This document shows, piece by piece, positions 50,002 to 58,897 of a DNA stretch of 64,000 nt (the stretch's first letter is position 1; the number at the start of each line of letters is the position of its first letter). Source of the DNA: Bradyrhizobium quebecense (GTDB lineage Bacteria > Pseudomonadota > Alphaproteobacteria > Rhizobiales > Xanthobacteraceae); assembly GCF_013373795.3 (NCBI RefSeq), contig NZ_CP088022.1:124001-188000 (forward strand), in the 5' to 3' direction. The translations under genes and the position numbers were made by a program. The notes beneath the pieces were generated by a model that saw nothing but the letters and a program-made list of their open reading frames with translations, made no database searches and was not told the origin of the DNA.

Positions 50002-51578
50002 GCGTTCCGCACGTCGGAAGGCCACGGTTCGTTTTGAAAACAGGACATGCTGCGGTGGAGTGTCGTGGCGGCCGAACCGGAGGCGTCCACGATTCCCCAA
50101 TCGATGTCGCCGGTATCAATCTTTGCTTGGGCGTTGACAACGTCGACCGTCGCATCGGAGGCGTCGTGCCGTCGCGATGCGACACGTTGCAGCCGCGCGG
50201 CGTCATCGGCAGTCAGAAATATCCCGCTGAATTCGACCCTGGCGCTGCGGGCAACGGCTTTTGCGGCGTCGCGTTCGGCTTGCTGCAGGAATACGGCGTC
50301 GAGGATAACCGAGATTCCTTGCGCCAAGGCGTGCCCGGCACGATCGAGCATGGCCTGGTAGACGCGGTCGGATGCTTCGGGAGTGTAAGTCTCGGGCGGC
50401 AGTGTGGCGTGCTCGGCGACGTGATAGAGCTGCTTGCGAATGACATCCGATCGCAGAACCAGGGCGCCCGGGGGCGGCGCGATCAGATGCGCCATGTCGC
50501 GCGCCAGCACGCTCTTGCCGGTACCGGACTTCCCGCCAATTGCAAGCAGGCGGGACGGCGCCGGTTCAATGAGCCGGCGTGCAAGCTGGAAATACCGTTT
50601 TGCGTGGGCGGTGATCGTTTGATCGCTTTGGTATTGTCGCTGCTTGGTGAAGAGCACGTTGGCGCGTATTCCAGCGCGCATCGACAGAAACAGCGGTAGC
50701 AAGGACAGCGCGTTCGATTGCGCATCCCAGGTGGCTTGCACGTAGCTGTTGAACAATCTGTTGGCCGTCGACTCCTGCCCAAAGTACAGCAGGTCCATCA
50801 CGGGGAATGCGAGGTCATAGAGGACGTCGGTCGTCGCGATATTGGGGTCAAACTCGATCGCATCGAACAGAACGGGCTGGCCGTCGAGCAGGACGATGTT
50901 GCCGAGATGTGCGTCGCCGTGACAATGCCGGACCTGCCCAGCGGCGGCGCGGCGGCGCAGCAGTTCGAGGTTGCGCGCGAGGGCCTGATGACTCAGTTCG
51001 TGCAATCTATCGATTTCCTCTCGGGAGAGAACCGGCTCGGCGCAAAACTGCTCCGTATTGCGCTTGATGATGACAGGGAGCGAGGCAAGCCATGGAGATC
51101 CTTCGCGTCCGGTTGCGGTCCGATGGGATTCGAGCAGGATGGCGGCCAGTCTCTCGCCAAGCTCCGGCCGGATTGCATCTTGCTCGGCAAGATGATCGAG
51201 CGTCTTGTTTTCGTCGAAGCGAGCCATTTCGACGGCCCATTCGACAACCGGTCCGGTCCCCCCGACCGCAAGCCCATCGCGCCCGCGCGTGATCGGAACC
51301 ACCCTGTGATAGATGGCGGGGGCGTTGCGCTTGTTGATGGCGATCTCATCCTCGCAGGCGCGCCGCCGCTTCTCCAGTGTCGAGAAGTCGAGATAAGGCA
51401 GCTTGACAGCTCGCTTGATCTTCAGAACACGCGAAGGTTCGAGAAAGACGATCGAACAATGGGTGTCGATCCGCTTTACCGGCACGGTCGGCTGGCCAGA
51501 CCCGGCTAGGAACGACAATACAGCGGCTTGGCCAGTCTCGCCTGTGGCCGCGTCGGGTGTTGATGTCGGCGTCGTCAT
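49995..51578 (-). CDS. Fusion: aminoglycoside-phosphotransferase-like plus P-loop kinase
   Basis: 527 residues. N-terminal part (about 30-330) is APH-like: RVLKIKRAVKLPYLDFST, Brenner-type loop VRHCHGDAHLGNIVL and DAIEFDP. C-terminal part (about 345-500) is a P-loop NTPase: LLAIGGKSGTGKSVLARDMA, LRSDVIRKQL, SVILDAVFLQQAERDAAKAVA. This architecture is known in bacteria, often with no defined substrate. Its ATG overlaps the stop of the alcohol dehydrogenase, so the two are coupled and FixK-controlled from box 20. Confidence 0.88.
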   Translation of the reverse strand: MTTPTSTPDAATGETGQAAVLSFLAGSGQPTVPVKRIDTHCSIVFLEPSRVLKIKRAVKLPYLDFSTLEKRRRACEDEIAINKRNAPAIYHRVVPITRGRDGLAVGGTGPVVEWAVEMARFDENKTLDHLAEQDAIRPELGERLAAILLESHRTATGREGSPWLASLPVIIKRNTEQFCAEPVLSREEIDRLHELSHQALARNLELLRRRAAAGQVRHCHGDAHLGNIVLLDGQPVLFDAIEFDPNIATTDVLYDLAFPVMDLLYFGQESTANRLFNSYVQATWDAQSNALSLLPLFLSMRAGIRANVLFTKQRQYQSDQTITAHAKRYFQLARRLIEPAPSRLLAIGGKSGTGKSVLARDMAHLIAPPPGALVLRSDVIRKQLYHVAEHATLPPETYTPEASDRVYQAMLDRAGHALAQGISVILDAVFLQQAERDAAKAVARSARVEFSGIFLTADDAARLQRVASRRHDASDATVDVVNAQAKIDTGDIDWGIVDASGSAATTLHRSMSCFQNEPWPSDVRNAP

Positions 51579-52558
51579 GGTTTCAAAACGGCTGCGCCGA
51601 CGAGCTTGCCGTCCCGCAAGCGCGCCAGTGCTTCATTCGCCTGTTCCAAGGGAAAGACGGTGACGTGTGTCCGGATTCGAGCTCTTGCCGCCGTCTTGAG
51701 AAAGTCGACGCCATCTTGTCGCGTCAGGTTGGCAACGGAAACGATCTGCCGTTCACCCCAAAGGATGTCGTAGGGAAAGCTCGGAATATCCGACATGTGA
51801 ATGCCGGCACAGACCACGCGTCCGCCTTTGCGCAGCGTGCGCAGCGCGAGCGGGACAAGCGGCCCGGTCGGGGCGTAGATGATTGCGGCATCAAGCTCGG
51901 CCGGCGGCCGATCTCCCGAAGCGCCGGCCCAGCATGCGCCGAGCGATAAAGCCAAGTGCTGGGCCTCGGTGTCGCCCGCACGGGTGAAAGCGTACACATC
52001 CCGCCCTTGCCAACGCGCCACTTGCGCGACGATATGTCCCGCCGCGCCAAAGCCGTAGATGCCGAGTTTGCGGCCGTCGCCAGCCATCACCAGGGAGCGC
52101 CAGCCGATCAGGCCGGCGCAGAGCAGCGGTGCAAGCTCCGCGTCCTCGCCGTCTTCACCGAGCGGAAAGCAGTAGCGCGCGTCTGCCACCAGGTGGGTGG
52201 CAAAGCCGCCGTCCCGCGTATAGCCGGTGAACAGGGGGGCGTCGCAGAGGTTTTCCTTGCCTTCCCGACAGTAGGGACAGTGCCCGCAGGTCGATCCAAG
52301 CCAAGGGACGCCGACGCGTGTGCCAAGATGCGCATGGTCTACGCCGTCACCGATCGCATCGATACGGCCAACCACCTCATGGCCGGGAACGATCGGATAG
52401 GCGATGTCGGGCAGTTCTCCGTCGACGACATGCAGGTCGGTGCGGCAAACGCCACAGGCGCCGACCTTGACGCGGACCTCGCCCGGTCCCGGAAGTGGGT
52501 CGGGCCGTTCCGTATATTGCAGCCGCGCGCCTCGCGCGGGCAGGATCATGGCGTGCAT
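51575..52558 (-). CDS. Zinc-dependent alcohol dehydrogenase
   Basis: 327 residues, medium-chain dehydrogenase. Catalytic zinc site ([15 protein letters not shown] and GHEVVGRID), structural zinc site ([15 protein letters not shown]), [23 protein letters not shown] and a Rossmann part ([17 protein letters not shown]). Close to AdhA-like enzymes that reoxidise NADH in low-oxygen conditions. ATG 52558 chosen; GTG 52597 would start only 17 bp from the FixK box. Confidence 0.88.
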   Translation of the reverse strand: MHAMILPARGARLQYTERPDPLPGPGEVRVKVGACGVCRTDLHVVDGELPDIAYPIVPGHEVVGRIDAIGDGVDHAHLGTRVGVPWLGSTCGHCPYCREGKENLCDAPLFTGYTRDGGFATHLVADARYCFPLGEDGEDAELAPLLCAGLIGWRSLVMAGDGRKLGIYGFGAAGHIVAQVARWQGRDVYAFTRAGDTEAQHLALSLGACWAGASGDRPPAELDAAIIYAPTGPLVPLALRTLRKGGRVVCAGIHMSDIPSFPYDILWGERQIVSVANLTRQDGVDFLKTAARARIRTHVTVFPLEQANEALARLRDGKLVGAAVLKP

Positions 52559-52614
52559 GACGGGACTCGCTTGGGTCTGTGCCCCTCCTTTGATCACATG
52601 ACATTGGCCCGGTT

Positions 52615-52628
52615 TTGATCCCGGTCAA
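52615..52628. promoter_or_regulatory. FixK/FNR box 20 (divergent promoter)
   Basis: TTGA-TCCCGG-TCAA; 56 bp from the alcohol dehydrogenase and 61 bp from hsp20, nearly symmetrical. Confidence 0.82.
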
Positions 52629-52689
52629 CAGCCGAGTGGCTGCTCCTGACTAATGTTGGCATGCGAGCGACACTCAAAAGGAGGTACTG

Positions 52690-53163
52690 ATGGTCAACGA
52701 CATGATCCCCGTTCGAACCGAGCGCGCCGTGGCGCGGCGGGAGGGCAACCCCTTCACATTTCTGCAGCAGGAAATCGATCGGCTGTTCGATGGACTCGGC
52801 CGCAATTTTCCGGCATTCGCCGCGCCGCCGGCAATGATGCCGCGCATGGACGTCAGCGAGACCGACAAGACCGTCGAGATCTCCGCCGAACTGCCCGGCC
52901 TCGAGACCAAGGACGTTCAGCTCAACCTCGCCGACAACACCCTCACGATCCGGGGCGAGAAGAAGAGTGAGCGCGAGGAGAAGGACAAGGACTATCACCT
53001 GATCGAGCGCAGCTTCGGCGCGTTCTCGCGGTCCGTTGCATTGCCCGAGGGCGTCAAGGCGGAGGACGTCAGCGCCGAAATCGCCAAGGGCGTGCTCAAG
53101 GTCACCGTCAAGAAGCCGGCTCCCAAGCAGAGCAGGCAGATCGACATCAAGACGGCGGCGTAG
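52690..53163 (+). CDS. Small heat-shock protein (Hsp20 family)
   Basis: 157 residues. An N-terminal helical arm (NPFTFLQQEIDRLFDGLGRNF) precedes the alpha-crystallin domain (MPRMDVSETDKTVEISAELPGLETKDVQLNLADNTLTIRGEKK..FSRSVALPEGVKAEDVSAEIAKGVLKVTVKK). It lacks a clear C-terminal IxI; ..RQIDIKTAA could serve. ATP-independent holdase. AAAGGAGG precedes ATG 52690. FixK box upstream rather than a heat-shock CIRCE or ROSE-like leader. Confidence 0.92.
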   Translation: MVNDMIPVRTERAVARREGNPFTFLQQEIDRLFDGLGRNFPAFAAPPAMMPRMDVSETDKTVEISAELPGLETKDVQLNLADNTLTIRGEKKSEREEKDKDYHLIERSFGAFSRSVALPEGVKAEDVSAEIAKGVLKVTVKKPAPKQSRQIDIKTAA

Positions 53164-53173
53164 CCGCCCTGCC

Positions 53174-53205
53174 GGGCGCGCCGCTCGTCAGGCAGCGACG
53201 CGCCC
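53174..53205. terminator. Intercistronic hairpin after hsp20
   Basis: GGGCGCG-c-CGCT..AGCG-a-CGCGCCC, a stable stem between hsp20 and the CBS gene. There is no T-run; it may attenuate or stabilise mRNA. Confidence 0.4.
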
Positions 53206-53237
53206 ACGAAATAACCATCCATCCAAGGGGATCAGCC

Positions 53238-53714
53238 ATGTACGAGTTTCTTCAGGAAACCGTCGCGAGCAACATGACGAGGTCGGTACGAAGCGTCGCT
53301 CCCGAAATGACCGTCAGCGACTTGTACCGGTTGTTCGCAAAAGACGACTATGACGCCTATCCCGTGCTCCGCGACGATGTCGTGGTCGGGTTCGTCACGA
53401 AACTCGACGCCCTGAAAGTGTTCGCCTGTCCGACAGATCACATCTTGCCACGTTACGACGATCGGATGGGAACGACGGTCGATGAGATCATGTCGTCCGA
53501 TGTGATCGCGGTTGAGCCGGACACAAGTCTGCAGCGTGTTCTGCAGATGATGGTAGCACATCGGCTCAAGAGCCTGCCCGTGATTGACAACTATCGCCAC
53601 CTGGTCGGGATCATTGCTCGCGAGGATGTCATGCGGGCGCTGGCACGCTGCACGAAGCGGCAGGCGCCTCCGCTCGTTCCTTGCGAGACCGTCCGATGTC
53701 TACGTTTGGCCTAG
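53238..53714 (+). CDS. CBS-pair protein H (no BON)
   Basis: 158 residues: MYEFLQETVASNMTRSVRSVAPEMTVSDLYRLFAKDDYDAYPVLRDDVVVGFVTKLDALKVF, then VDEIMSSDVIAVEPDTSLQRVLQMMVAHRLKSLPVIDNYRHLVGIIAREDVMRAL. A more divergent CBS pair than the others. AAGGGGA lies upstream. It overlaps the acyl-CoA synthetase gene by 19 bp, so hsp20, CBS and synthetase likely form one unit from box 20. Confidence 0.87.
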   Translation: MYEFLQETVASNMTRSVRSVAPEMTVSDLYRLFAKDDYDAYPVLRDDVVVGFVTKLDALKVFACPTDHILPRYDDRMGTTVDEIMSSDVIAVEPDTSLQRVLQMMVAHRLKSLPVIDNYRHLVGIIAREDVMRALARCTKRQAPPLVPCETVRCLRLA

Positions 53715-56467
53715 AACGGGTTCTTTCGCCTCGAACGGTCGCACTTGTCGGCGGCAGTTCGCGTCCATCTTCGCTCGGCCTGGCGGTGCTCATGAACCTC
53801 AAGGCGTGCGGCTTTTCCGGCCGCATCGCCGTGGTCAATCCGAACTACGCCGCGATCGACGGCGAGATTACGTCCCCGGATCTCAAGTCACTTCCATTCG
53901 TTCCGGACCTCGTTGAGATCACGGCGCCCGCGGCCGCGATTCCCGGAATCGTCTCGGACGCTGCCGCGGTCGGTGTCGCCGGTGCGGTGATCCTGTCCGC
54001 CGGCCTCGGGCACGGCGCCGGCTCGCTTGCCGAGACGGTCGCGCTGACGGCGCGCATGCACGGCATGCGCCTGATCGGGCCGAACTGTCTCGGCGTCATG
54101 GTGCCGCGCGCAAAGCTCAATGCGAGCTTTGCCGCGCATCAGCCCGCCGAAGGGCGTCTTGCCCTGATCTCGCAGTCCGGGGCCGTCGCTGCAGCGATGA
54201 TCGAATGGGCGGCAGAGCGGCGGCTCGGCTTCTCCGGCATCGTATCGATCGGAGACCAGCTCGACGTCGATGTCGCTGATTTGCTCGACTATTTCGCGCA
54301 GGACGATCACACCACCGCGATCCTGCTCTACCTCGAGGCCGTCAAGGACGCGCGCAAATTCATGTCGGCCGCGCGCGCCGCGGCGCGGCTCAAGCCACTG
54401 ATTGTCGTGAAAGGGGGCCGGATGGCCCAGGGCGCCAAGGCCGCCGCTACCCATACCGGCGCGCTGGCCGGTTCGGACGCGGTCTATGATGCAGCGTTCC
54501 GCCGGGCCGGCATGCTGCGCGTGTACGACCTTCGGGAATTGTTCGACTGCGCCGAGTTGCTCGGCCGCGGCTTCGTTCCGCACGGCAACCGGCTGTCGAT
54601 CTTGACCAATGGCGGCGGGCTCGGCATCCTCGCGATCGACCGGCTTGTTGAGCTCGGGGGTGTTCCAGCGAGCCTGTCGGCGGAGACGATTGCGGCGCTC
54701 GATCGGGTTCTGCCGCAAGGTTGGTCTCGCGCCAACCCCGTCGACATCTCCGGCGATGCCGATGCTGCCCGCTACGTATCTGCGCTCGACGTGCTGCTCG
54801 GGGACGCCAACAGCGACGCTGTGCTGGTCATGAATGTGGAAACGGCGGTCGCGCCGACCGAAGGAATCGCCGAAGCGGTGGCACAATGCGTTCGTGACCG
54901 TCGGACCAGGAAGAGTGACGTCGCCGCGCTGGTGCTTGCATCGTGGGATGGTGCCGATGAGCGCACCGCGGCAACCTTTGAAGCTGCCCGCGTCCCGCAT
55001 TTTCCTACCGAAGATGACGCGGTGCGCGCTTTCATGTACCTGGTGCGATACCGCGAAGCCTCCGTCGCACTGACCGCAACCCCGCCCAGTATCGCCTCGA
55101 CGTTTACGCCGAAAACGGCGGCGGCAAGGAGCGTGATAGGGAAGACGCTGTCTGAAGGGCGGGAATGGCTCGACCCGGCCGAGATCGTCGCCTTGTTTGA
55201 GGCTTACGATATTCCGATCGTTCCCACCGTCGCCGCCCGTGACGCCGACGATGCCGCAGACAAGGCCGCGCCGTTTCTGGCCCAGGGACTTGCGGTTGCG
55301 GTCAAGGTGTTCTCCCGCGACATCAGCCACAAGTCCGATGTCGGCGGCGTCATCCTCGGCTTGCGGACGCGCGAACGTGTCGCCGAGGCAGCGAGGGCAG
55401 TGTTGTCGCGCGCGCGGCACGCGCGGCCGGATGCCGTCCTGCAAGGCGTGACGATCCAGCCGATGATCGAGCGGCGGGCGGCGCGTGAGCTGATCCTCGG
55501 CATTGCCGACGATCCGACCTTTGGTCCCGTGGTCGTGTTTGGCCGCGGTGGCACCGCGGTCGAGGTGATCAACGACAAGGCGCTGGCGCTGCCACCGCTC
55601 GACATGAACCTGGCGCGCGACCTGGTGAGCCGGACACGGGTCTCGCGGCTCCTGGCGGCCTATCGCGATGTACCCGCTGTCCCGGCCGAGGTCGTGCCCC
55701 TCACCCTCGTCAAGCTGGCGCAGATGGCGGCCGATATTCCGGAAGTCGCAGAGCTCGACATCAATCCGCTACTGGCGGACGAGGCCGGCGTGCTGGCGCT
55801 CGACGCACGCGTGGCCGTCCGCAAGCCGGCGCGGCTGTTTGCCGGCCAGACTCGCCTCGCGGTGCGGCCTTACCCGTCGCAATGGGAAGGAGAGCTTGCC
55901 CTGAGGGACGGCTCGCGCGTCGTGATAAGACCGTTGCGGCCGGAAGATGAGCCCATGGTCGAGAGCTTCTTCAGGCGTGTAACGGCCGAGGATCTCAGGC
56001 TTCGGTTCTTCCAGGCAATGAAGAATTTTTCGCATGCGTTCATTGCGCGGCTGACCCAGCTCGACTACGCGCGTGCGATGGCCTTTGCGGCGCTGGATCC
56101 GAGCACCGGCGCCATGGTGGGAGCAGTCCAGCTTCATTCGGACTCGCTCTACGAGAATGCCGAATACGCTATCCTGCTGCAGTCCGACCTCAAGGGCAGA
56201 GGATATGGGTGGGCGCTGATGCAGCTTCTGATTCAGTATGCGAGGTCGGAAGGGCTGAAGCGGCTGTCGGGTGAAGTGCTGGCCGAGAACACCACCATGC
56301 TGAACATGTGCCATGAACTCGGGTTCACCGCCGTGACAGAGCCGACCGACCACCGGATCGTCAATGTCGTCCTCGACCTCTCCCTTTCAGCGGTGGATGC
56401 CTTGGGGGCCGACATCCTGATCCGGCGCAGTCGCGATCAAAGCGGCGTGACGGAGACGACCCGATAG
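53696..56467 (+). CDS. ADP-forming acyl-CoA synthetase fused to GNAT acetyltransferase
   Basis: 923 residues. CoA-binding domain (RTVALVGGSSRPSSLG, GPNCLGVM), succinyl-CoA-ligase-like part (SQSGAVAAAMIEWAAERRLGFSG, KGGRMAQGAKAAATHTGALAGSD), ATP-grasp (about 480-700; VAVKVFSRDISHKSDVGGVILGL, FGRGGTAVE, ELDINPLL), and a C-terminal GNAT domain (about 740-895; KGRGYGWALMQLLIQYARSEGLKRL). This is the Pat/YfiQ-like layout. It could make ATP from acetyl-CoA or acetylate proteins. Start ATG 53696. Confidence 0.9.
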   Translation: MSTFGLERVLSPRTVALVGGSSRPSSLGLAVLMNLKACGFSGRIAVVNPNYAAIDGEITSPDLKSLPFVPDLVEITAPAAAIPGIVSDAAAVGVAGAVILSAGLGHGAGSLAETVALTARMHGMRLIGPNCLGVMVPRAKLNASFAAHQPAEGRLALISQSGAVAAAMIEWAAERRLGFSGIVSIGDQLDVDVADLLDYFAQDDHTTAILLYLEAVKDARKFMSAARAAARLKPLIVVKGGRMAQGAKAAATHTGALAGSDAVYDAAFRRAGMLRVYDLRELFDCAELLGRGFVPHGNRLSILTNGGGLGILAIDRLVELGGVPASLSAETIAALDRVLPQGWSRANPVDISGDADAARYVSALDVLLGDANSDAVLVMNVETAVAPTEGIAEAVAQCVRDRRTRKSDVAALVLASWDGADERTAATFEAARVPHFPTEDDAVRAFMYLVRYREASVALTATPPSIASTFTPKTAAARSVIGKTLSEGREWLDPAEIVALFEAYDIPIVPTVAARDADDAADKAAPFLAQGLAVAVKVFSRDISHKSDVGGVILGLRTRERVAEAARAVLSRARHARPDAVLQGVTIQPMIERRAARELILGIADDPTFGPVVVFGRGGTAVEVINDKALALPPLDMNLARDLVSRTRVSRLLAAYRDVPAVPAEVVPLTLVKLAQMAADIPEVAELDINPLLADEAGVLALDARVAVRKPARLFAGQTRLAVRPYPSQWEGELALRDGSRVVIRPLRPEDEPMVESFFRRVTAEDLRLRFFQAMKNFSHAFIARLTQLDYARAMAFAALDPSTGAMVGAVQLHSDSLYENAEYAILLQSDLKGRGYGWALMQLLIQYARSEGLKRLSGEVLAENTTMLNMCHELGFTAVTEPTDHRIVNVVLDLSLSAVDALGADILIRRSRDQSGVTETTR

Positions 56468-56847
56468 GGGTGCATGCCGTCCGCCTCATGAACGGAAACG
56501 TATTCGCCGAGCCGAAAGCGCTCGTTGCCGAAATGATATCCGGCTTCATCGGCTGTCGAACCGGTCACGTCGTAATGGAAGCGCCAGCTGCCGCCCGGAC
56601 CATGAACGAGGTGACCGAGCTGATCGTCTTCCGTGGGGCGCTGACGAACGACGCGGCAAGCCTCGCGATGGGTTTTCCAGGTCTCGACATCGATCCGCGA
56701 TGCCGTGTCGAGCGGGGCAACGATGATATAGCCGATCGCGGGCGCGCCCTCGGGGTGATCATGCTCGCGCGCGCGCTCGAGCCGAACCTGCCTGAACGAG
56801 TGCGGCAACGCAGTGTTTTGCAGAGGCGTGAAGGCGGCGCGATTCAT
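56437..56847 (-). CDS. Hypothetical protein (136 aa)
   Basis: 136 residues, soluble and rich in His and Arg: GAPAIGYIIVAPLDTASRIDVETWKTHREACRVVRQRPTEDDQLGHLVHGPGGSWRFHYDVTGSTADEAGYHFGNERFRLGEYVSVHEADGMHPYRVVSVTPL. Strand-rich; unrecognised. It overlaps the synthetase end by 31 bp (convergent). Box 21 lies 72 bp upstream. Confidence 0.7.
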   Translation of the reverse strand: MNRAAFTPLQNTALPHSFRQVRLERAREHDHPEGAPAIGYIIVAPLDTASRIDVETWKTHREACRVVRQRPTEDDQLGHLVHGPGGSWRFHYDVTGSTADEAGYHFGNERFRLGEYVSVHEADGMHPYRVVSVTPL

Positions 56848-56919
56848 CAGAAATCTCCCTGAACGTGCCCAAGCTGCCGGGCAATTTGTTCAATTCTAGA
56901 GCCGCGGCGCGCCAAACCG

Positions 56920-56933
56920 TTGATTTGGGTCAA
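56920..56933. promoter_or_regulatory. FixK/FNR box 21 (left of a pair)
   Basis: TTGA-TTTGGG-TCAA; 72 bp before the leftward 136-aa gene. Its partner starts 42 bp to the right. Confidence 0.75.
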
Positions 56934-56961
56934 GCGCATGTCTGGGGCACGGTGAAGCCGA

Positions 56962-56975
56962 TTGCGCTGGGTCAA
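56962..56975. promoter_or_regulatory. FixK/FNR box 22 (right of a pair)
   Basis: TTGC-GCTGGG-TCAA; 51 bp before the MlaE-type gene on the right. Confidence 0.7.
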
Positions 56976-57026
56976 ACACAACCTTCTCCAGCAGCCTAAG
57001 GTAAGCCCCAAATTGGAGTCAGAATC

Positions 57027-58139
57027 TTGCTCAACGCCCCGGCCCTGACAGCGAATGCGGACGATCCGCGCGTGCTTACCGCATGTGGGGCCTGGAACGT
57101 TGCCAACGTCGAAGCGCTGGAGCGGCTGTGTACGAACGCCGCGCGCACCGACATCGGCTCGATCGATGTGCGTCGCGTCACCGCGCTCGACACCGTCGGG
57201 GCCTGGCTTCTTGAAAGGCTCGCCCGCGGCGGTGCGGCCAGGGCAGCGCTCACCGGTGCAGATGGTCCATATGGCGACCTGCTGGAAGAGGTGCGAGGGC
57301 TGAACCGTGGGCACCCCGCCGAACGCAGATCAGTCAACCCCGTGCTGCAGAAACTCGATCAGCTCGGCCGCGGCAGCAGGCGGTTGGCGTCTGATTCGGC
57401 GGCATTCCTGCACATGCTCGGCGCCTTCAGCGCAGCGCTGCTCGGCATTTTCAGGCATCCGCGATCGTTCCGGTTGACGTCGACCGTCTATCAGCTCGGC
57501 CGGGTGGGCTGGCAAGCGGTGCCGATCATGGTGCTGATCACGTTCCTGATCGGCGCCATCATTGCTCAGCAAGGCATCTTCCATTTCCGACGCTTCGGCG
57601 CGGAATCCTATGTCGTCGACATGGTCGGCATCCTCGTGCTGCGCGAGATTGGCGTGCTGATCGTGGCCATCATGGTGGCTGGGCGCTCGGGCAGCGCCTA
57701 TACGGCCGAGATCGGCGCGATGAAGATGCGTGAGGAGATCGATGCGCTCAGCACCATGGGGCTCGATCCTGTCGCAGTCCTGATTCTGCCGCGGATCCTG
57801 GCACTGGTGGTGGCGCTGCCGATTCTCGCCTTCCTCGGCTCGCTCGCAGCGCTCTATGGCGGCGGGCTCGTCGCCTGGCTCTATGGCGGCATGAGTCCGG
57901 CGATCTTCATCGCACGCCTTCACGACGCGGTTTCAGTCACTCATTTCGAGGTCGGTATCATCAAAGCGCCATTCATGGCGCTCGTGATCGGGCTTGTCGC
58001 GGCGGTGGAGGGATTGAGCGTCAAGGGCAGCGCGGAGTCGTTGGGGCAGCAGACGACGGCGTCGGTCGTGAAATCGATCTTCCTGGTGATCGTGCTCGAC
58101 GGATTGTTCGCGGTCTTCTTTGCTTCGATCGGGATGTAG
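57027..58139 (+). CDS. mlaE: MlaE-type permease with fused STAS (MlaB-like) domain
   Basis: 370 residues, about 110 more than usual MlaE. The N-terminal ~100 residues look like a STAS domain (VLTACGAWNVANVEALERL, SIDVRRVTALDTVGAWLLERL). The permease part follows (VPIMVLITFLIGAIIAQQGIFHFRRFGAESYVVDMVGILVLREIGVLIVAIMVAGRSGSAYTAEIGAMKMREEIDAL). TTG start at 57027. Transports phospholipids between membranes with the next two genes. Fusion of MlaB to MlaE removes a separate subunit. Confidence 0.88.
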   Translation: MLNAPALTANADDPRVLTACGAWNVANVEALERLCTNAARTDIGSIDVRRVTALDTVGAWLLERLARGGAARAALTGADGPYGDLLEEVRGLNRGHPAERRSVNPVLQKLDQLGRGSRRLASDSAAFLHMLGAFSAALLGIFRHPRSFRLTSTVYQLGRVGWQAVPIMVLITFLIGAIIAQQGIFHFRRFGAESYVVDMVGILVLREIGVLIVAIMVAGRSGSAYTAEIGAMKMREEIDALSTMGLDPVAVLILPRILALVVALPILAFLGSLAALYGGGLVAWLYGGMSPAIFIARLHDAVSVTHFEVGIIKAPFMALVIGLVAAVEGLSVKGSAESLGQQTTASVVKSIFLVIVLDGLFAVFFASIGM

Positions 58140-58141
58140 CC

Positions 58142-58879
58142 ATGGTCGACACGCCAGCGATCCATATCCGCGACCTCGTGGTCGGCTTCGGCGAGAAAAT
58201 CATCCTCGATCATCTCGATCTCGACGTGAACGATGGCGAAATTCTCGGCCTCGTGGGCGCGTCGGGCGGCGGAAAGTCGGTGCTGATGCGGACATTGGTC
58301 GGTCTGCTTCCGAAGCGGAGCGGGCAGATCGATTTCGTGGACGACAGCGATGACGAACGCCGCTGGGGCGTGCTGTTCCAGCAGGGAGCGCTGTTCTCGG
58401 CCTTGACGGCTCGCCAGAACATCCAATTTCCGTTGCGCGAGCGTGCGCGGCTTTCCCCGGGGCTGCTGGACGAAATTGCGGACGCCAAGCTCGAGATGGT
58501 CGGCCTGACGCGCGAAGACGGGGACAAGTATCCGTCCGAGCTCTCGGGCGGCATGACCAAGCGGGTTGCGCTCGCGCGGGCACTGGCGCTCGACCCCTCG
58601 CTCTTGTTTCTCGATGAGCCAACGTCCGGGCTCGATCCCATCGCTGCAGGCGAATTCGATACCCTGATCCGGACGCTACATCGGACGTTGCGCTTCACTG
58701 TGTTCATGGTGACGCACGACTTGAACAGCCTGCAAGCCATCTGCGACCGCGTCGCCGCGCTTGCCGACGGCAGGATCGCGGCCATCGGGCGGCTGTCATC
58801 GGTGCTCAAGTCCGATCACCCCTGGGTCCAGGCTTACTTTCACGGAGCCCGGGCGCAGAAGCTTGGCCTCGGCAATTAG
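58142..58879 (+). CDS. mlaF: MlaF-type ABC ATPase
   Basis: 245 residues: Walker A GASGGGKS, Q-loop LFQQGALFSALTARQNIQFPL, signature [17 protein letters not shown], Walker B LLFLDEPTSGLDP, H-loop MVTHDLNSL. The LSGGM signature and long Q-loop are typical of MlaF. It starts 2 bp after mlaE. Confidence 0.93.
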   Translation: MVDTPAIHIRDLVVGFGEKIILDHLDLDVNDGEILGLVGASGGGKSVLMRTLVGLLPKRSGQIDFVDDSDDERRWGVLFQQGALFSALTARQNIQFPLRERARLSPGLLDEIADAKLEMVGLTREDGDKYPSELSGGMTKRVALARALALDPSLLFLDEPTSGLDPIAAGEFDTLIRTLHRTLRFTVFMVTHDLNSLQAICDRVAALADGRIAAIGRLSSVLKSDHPWVQAYFHGARAQKLGLGN

Positions 58880-58897
58880 GCAGAGAGAGAGACGCAA

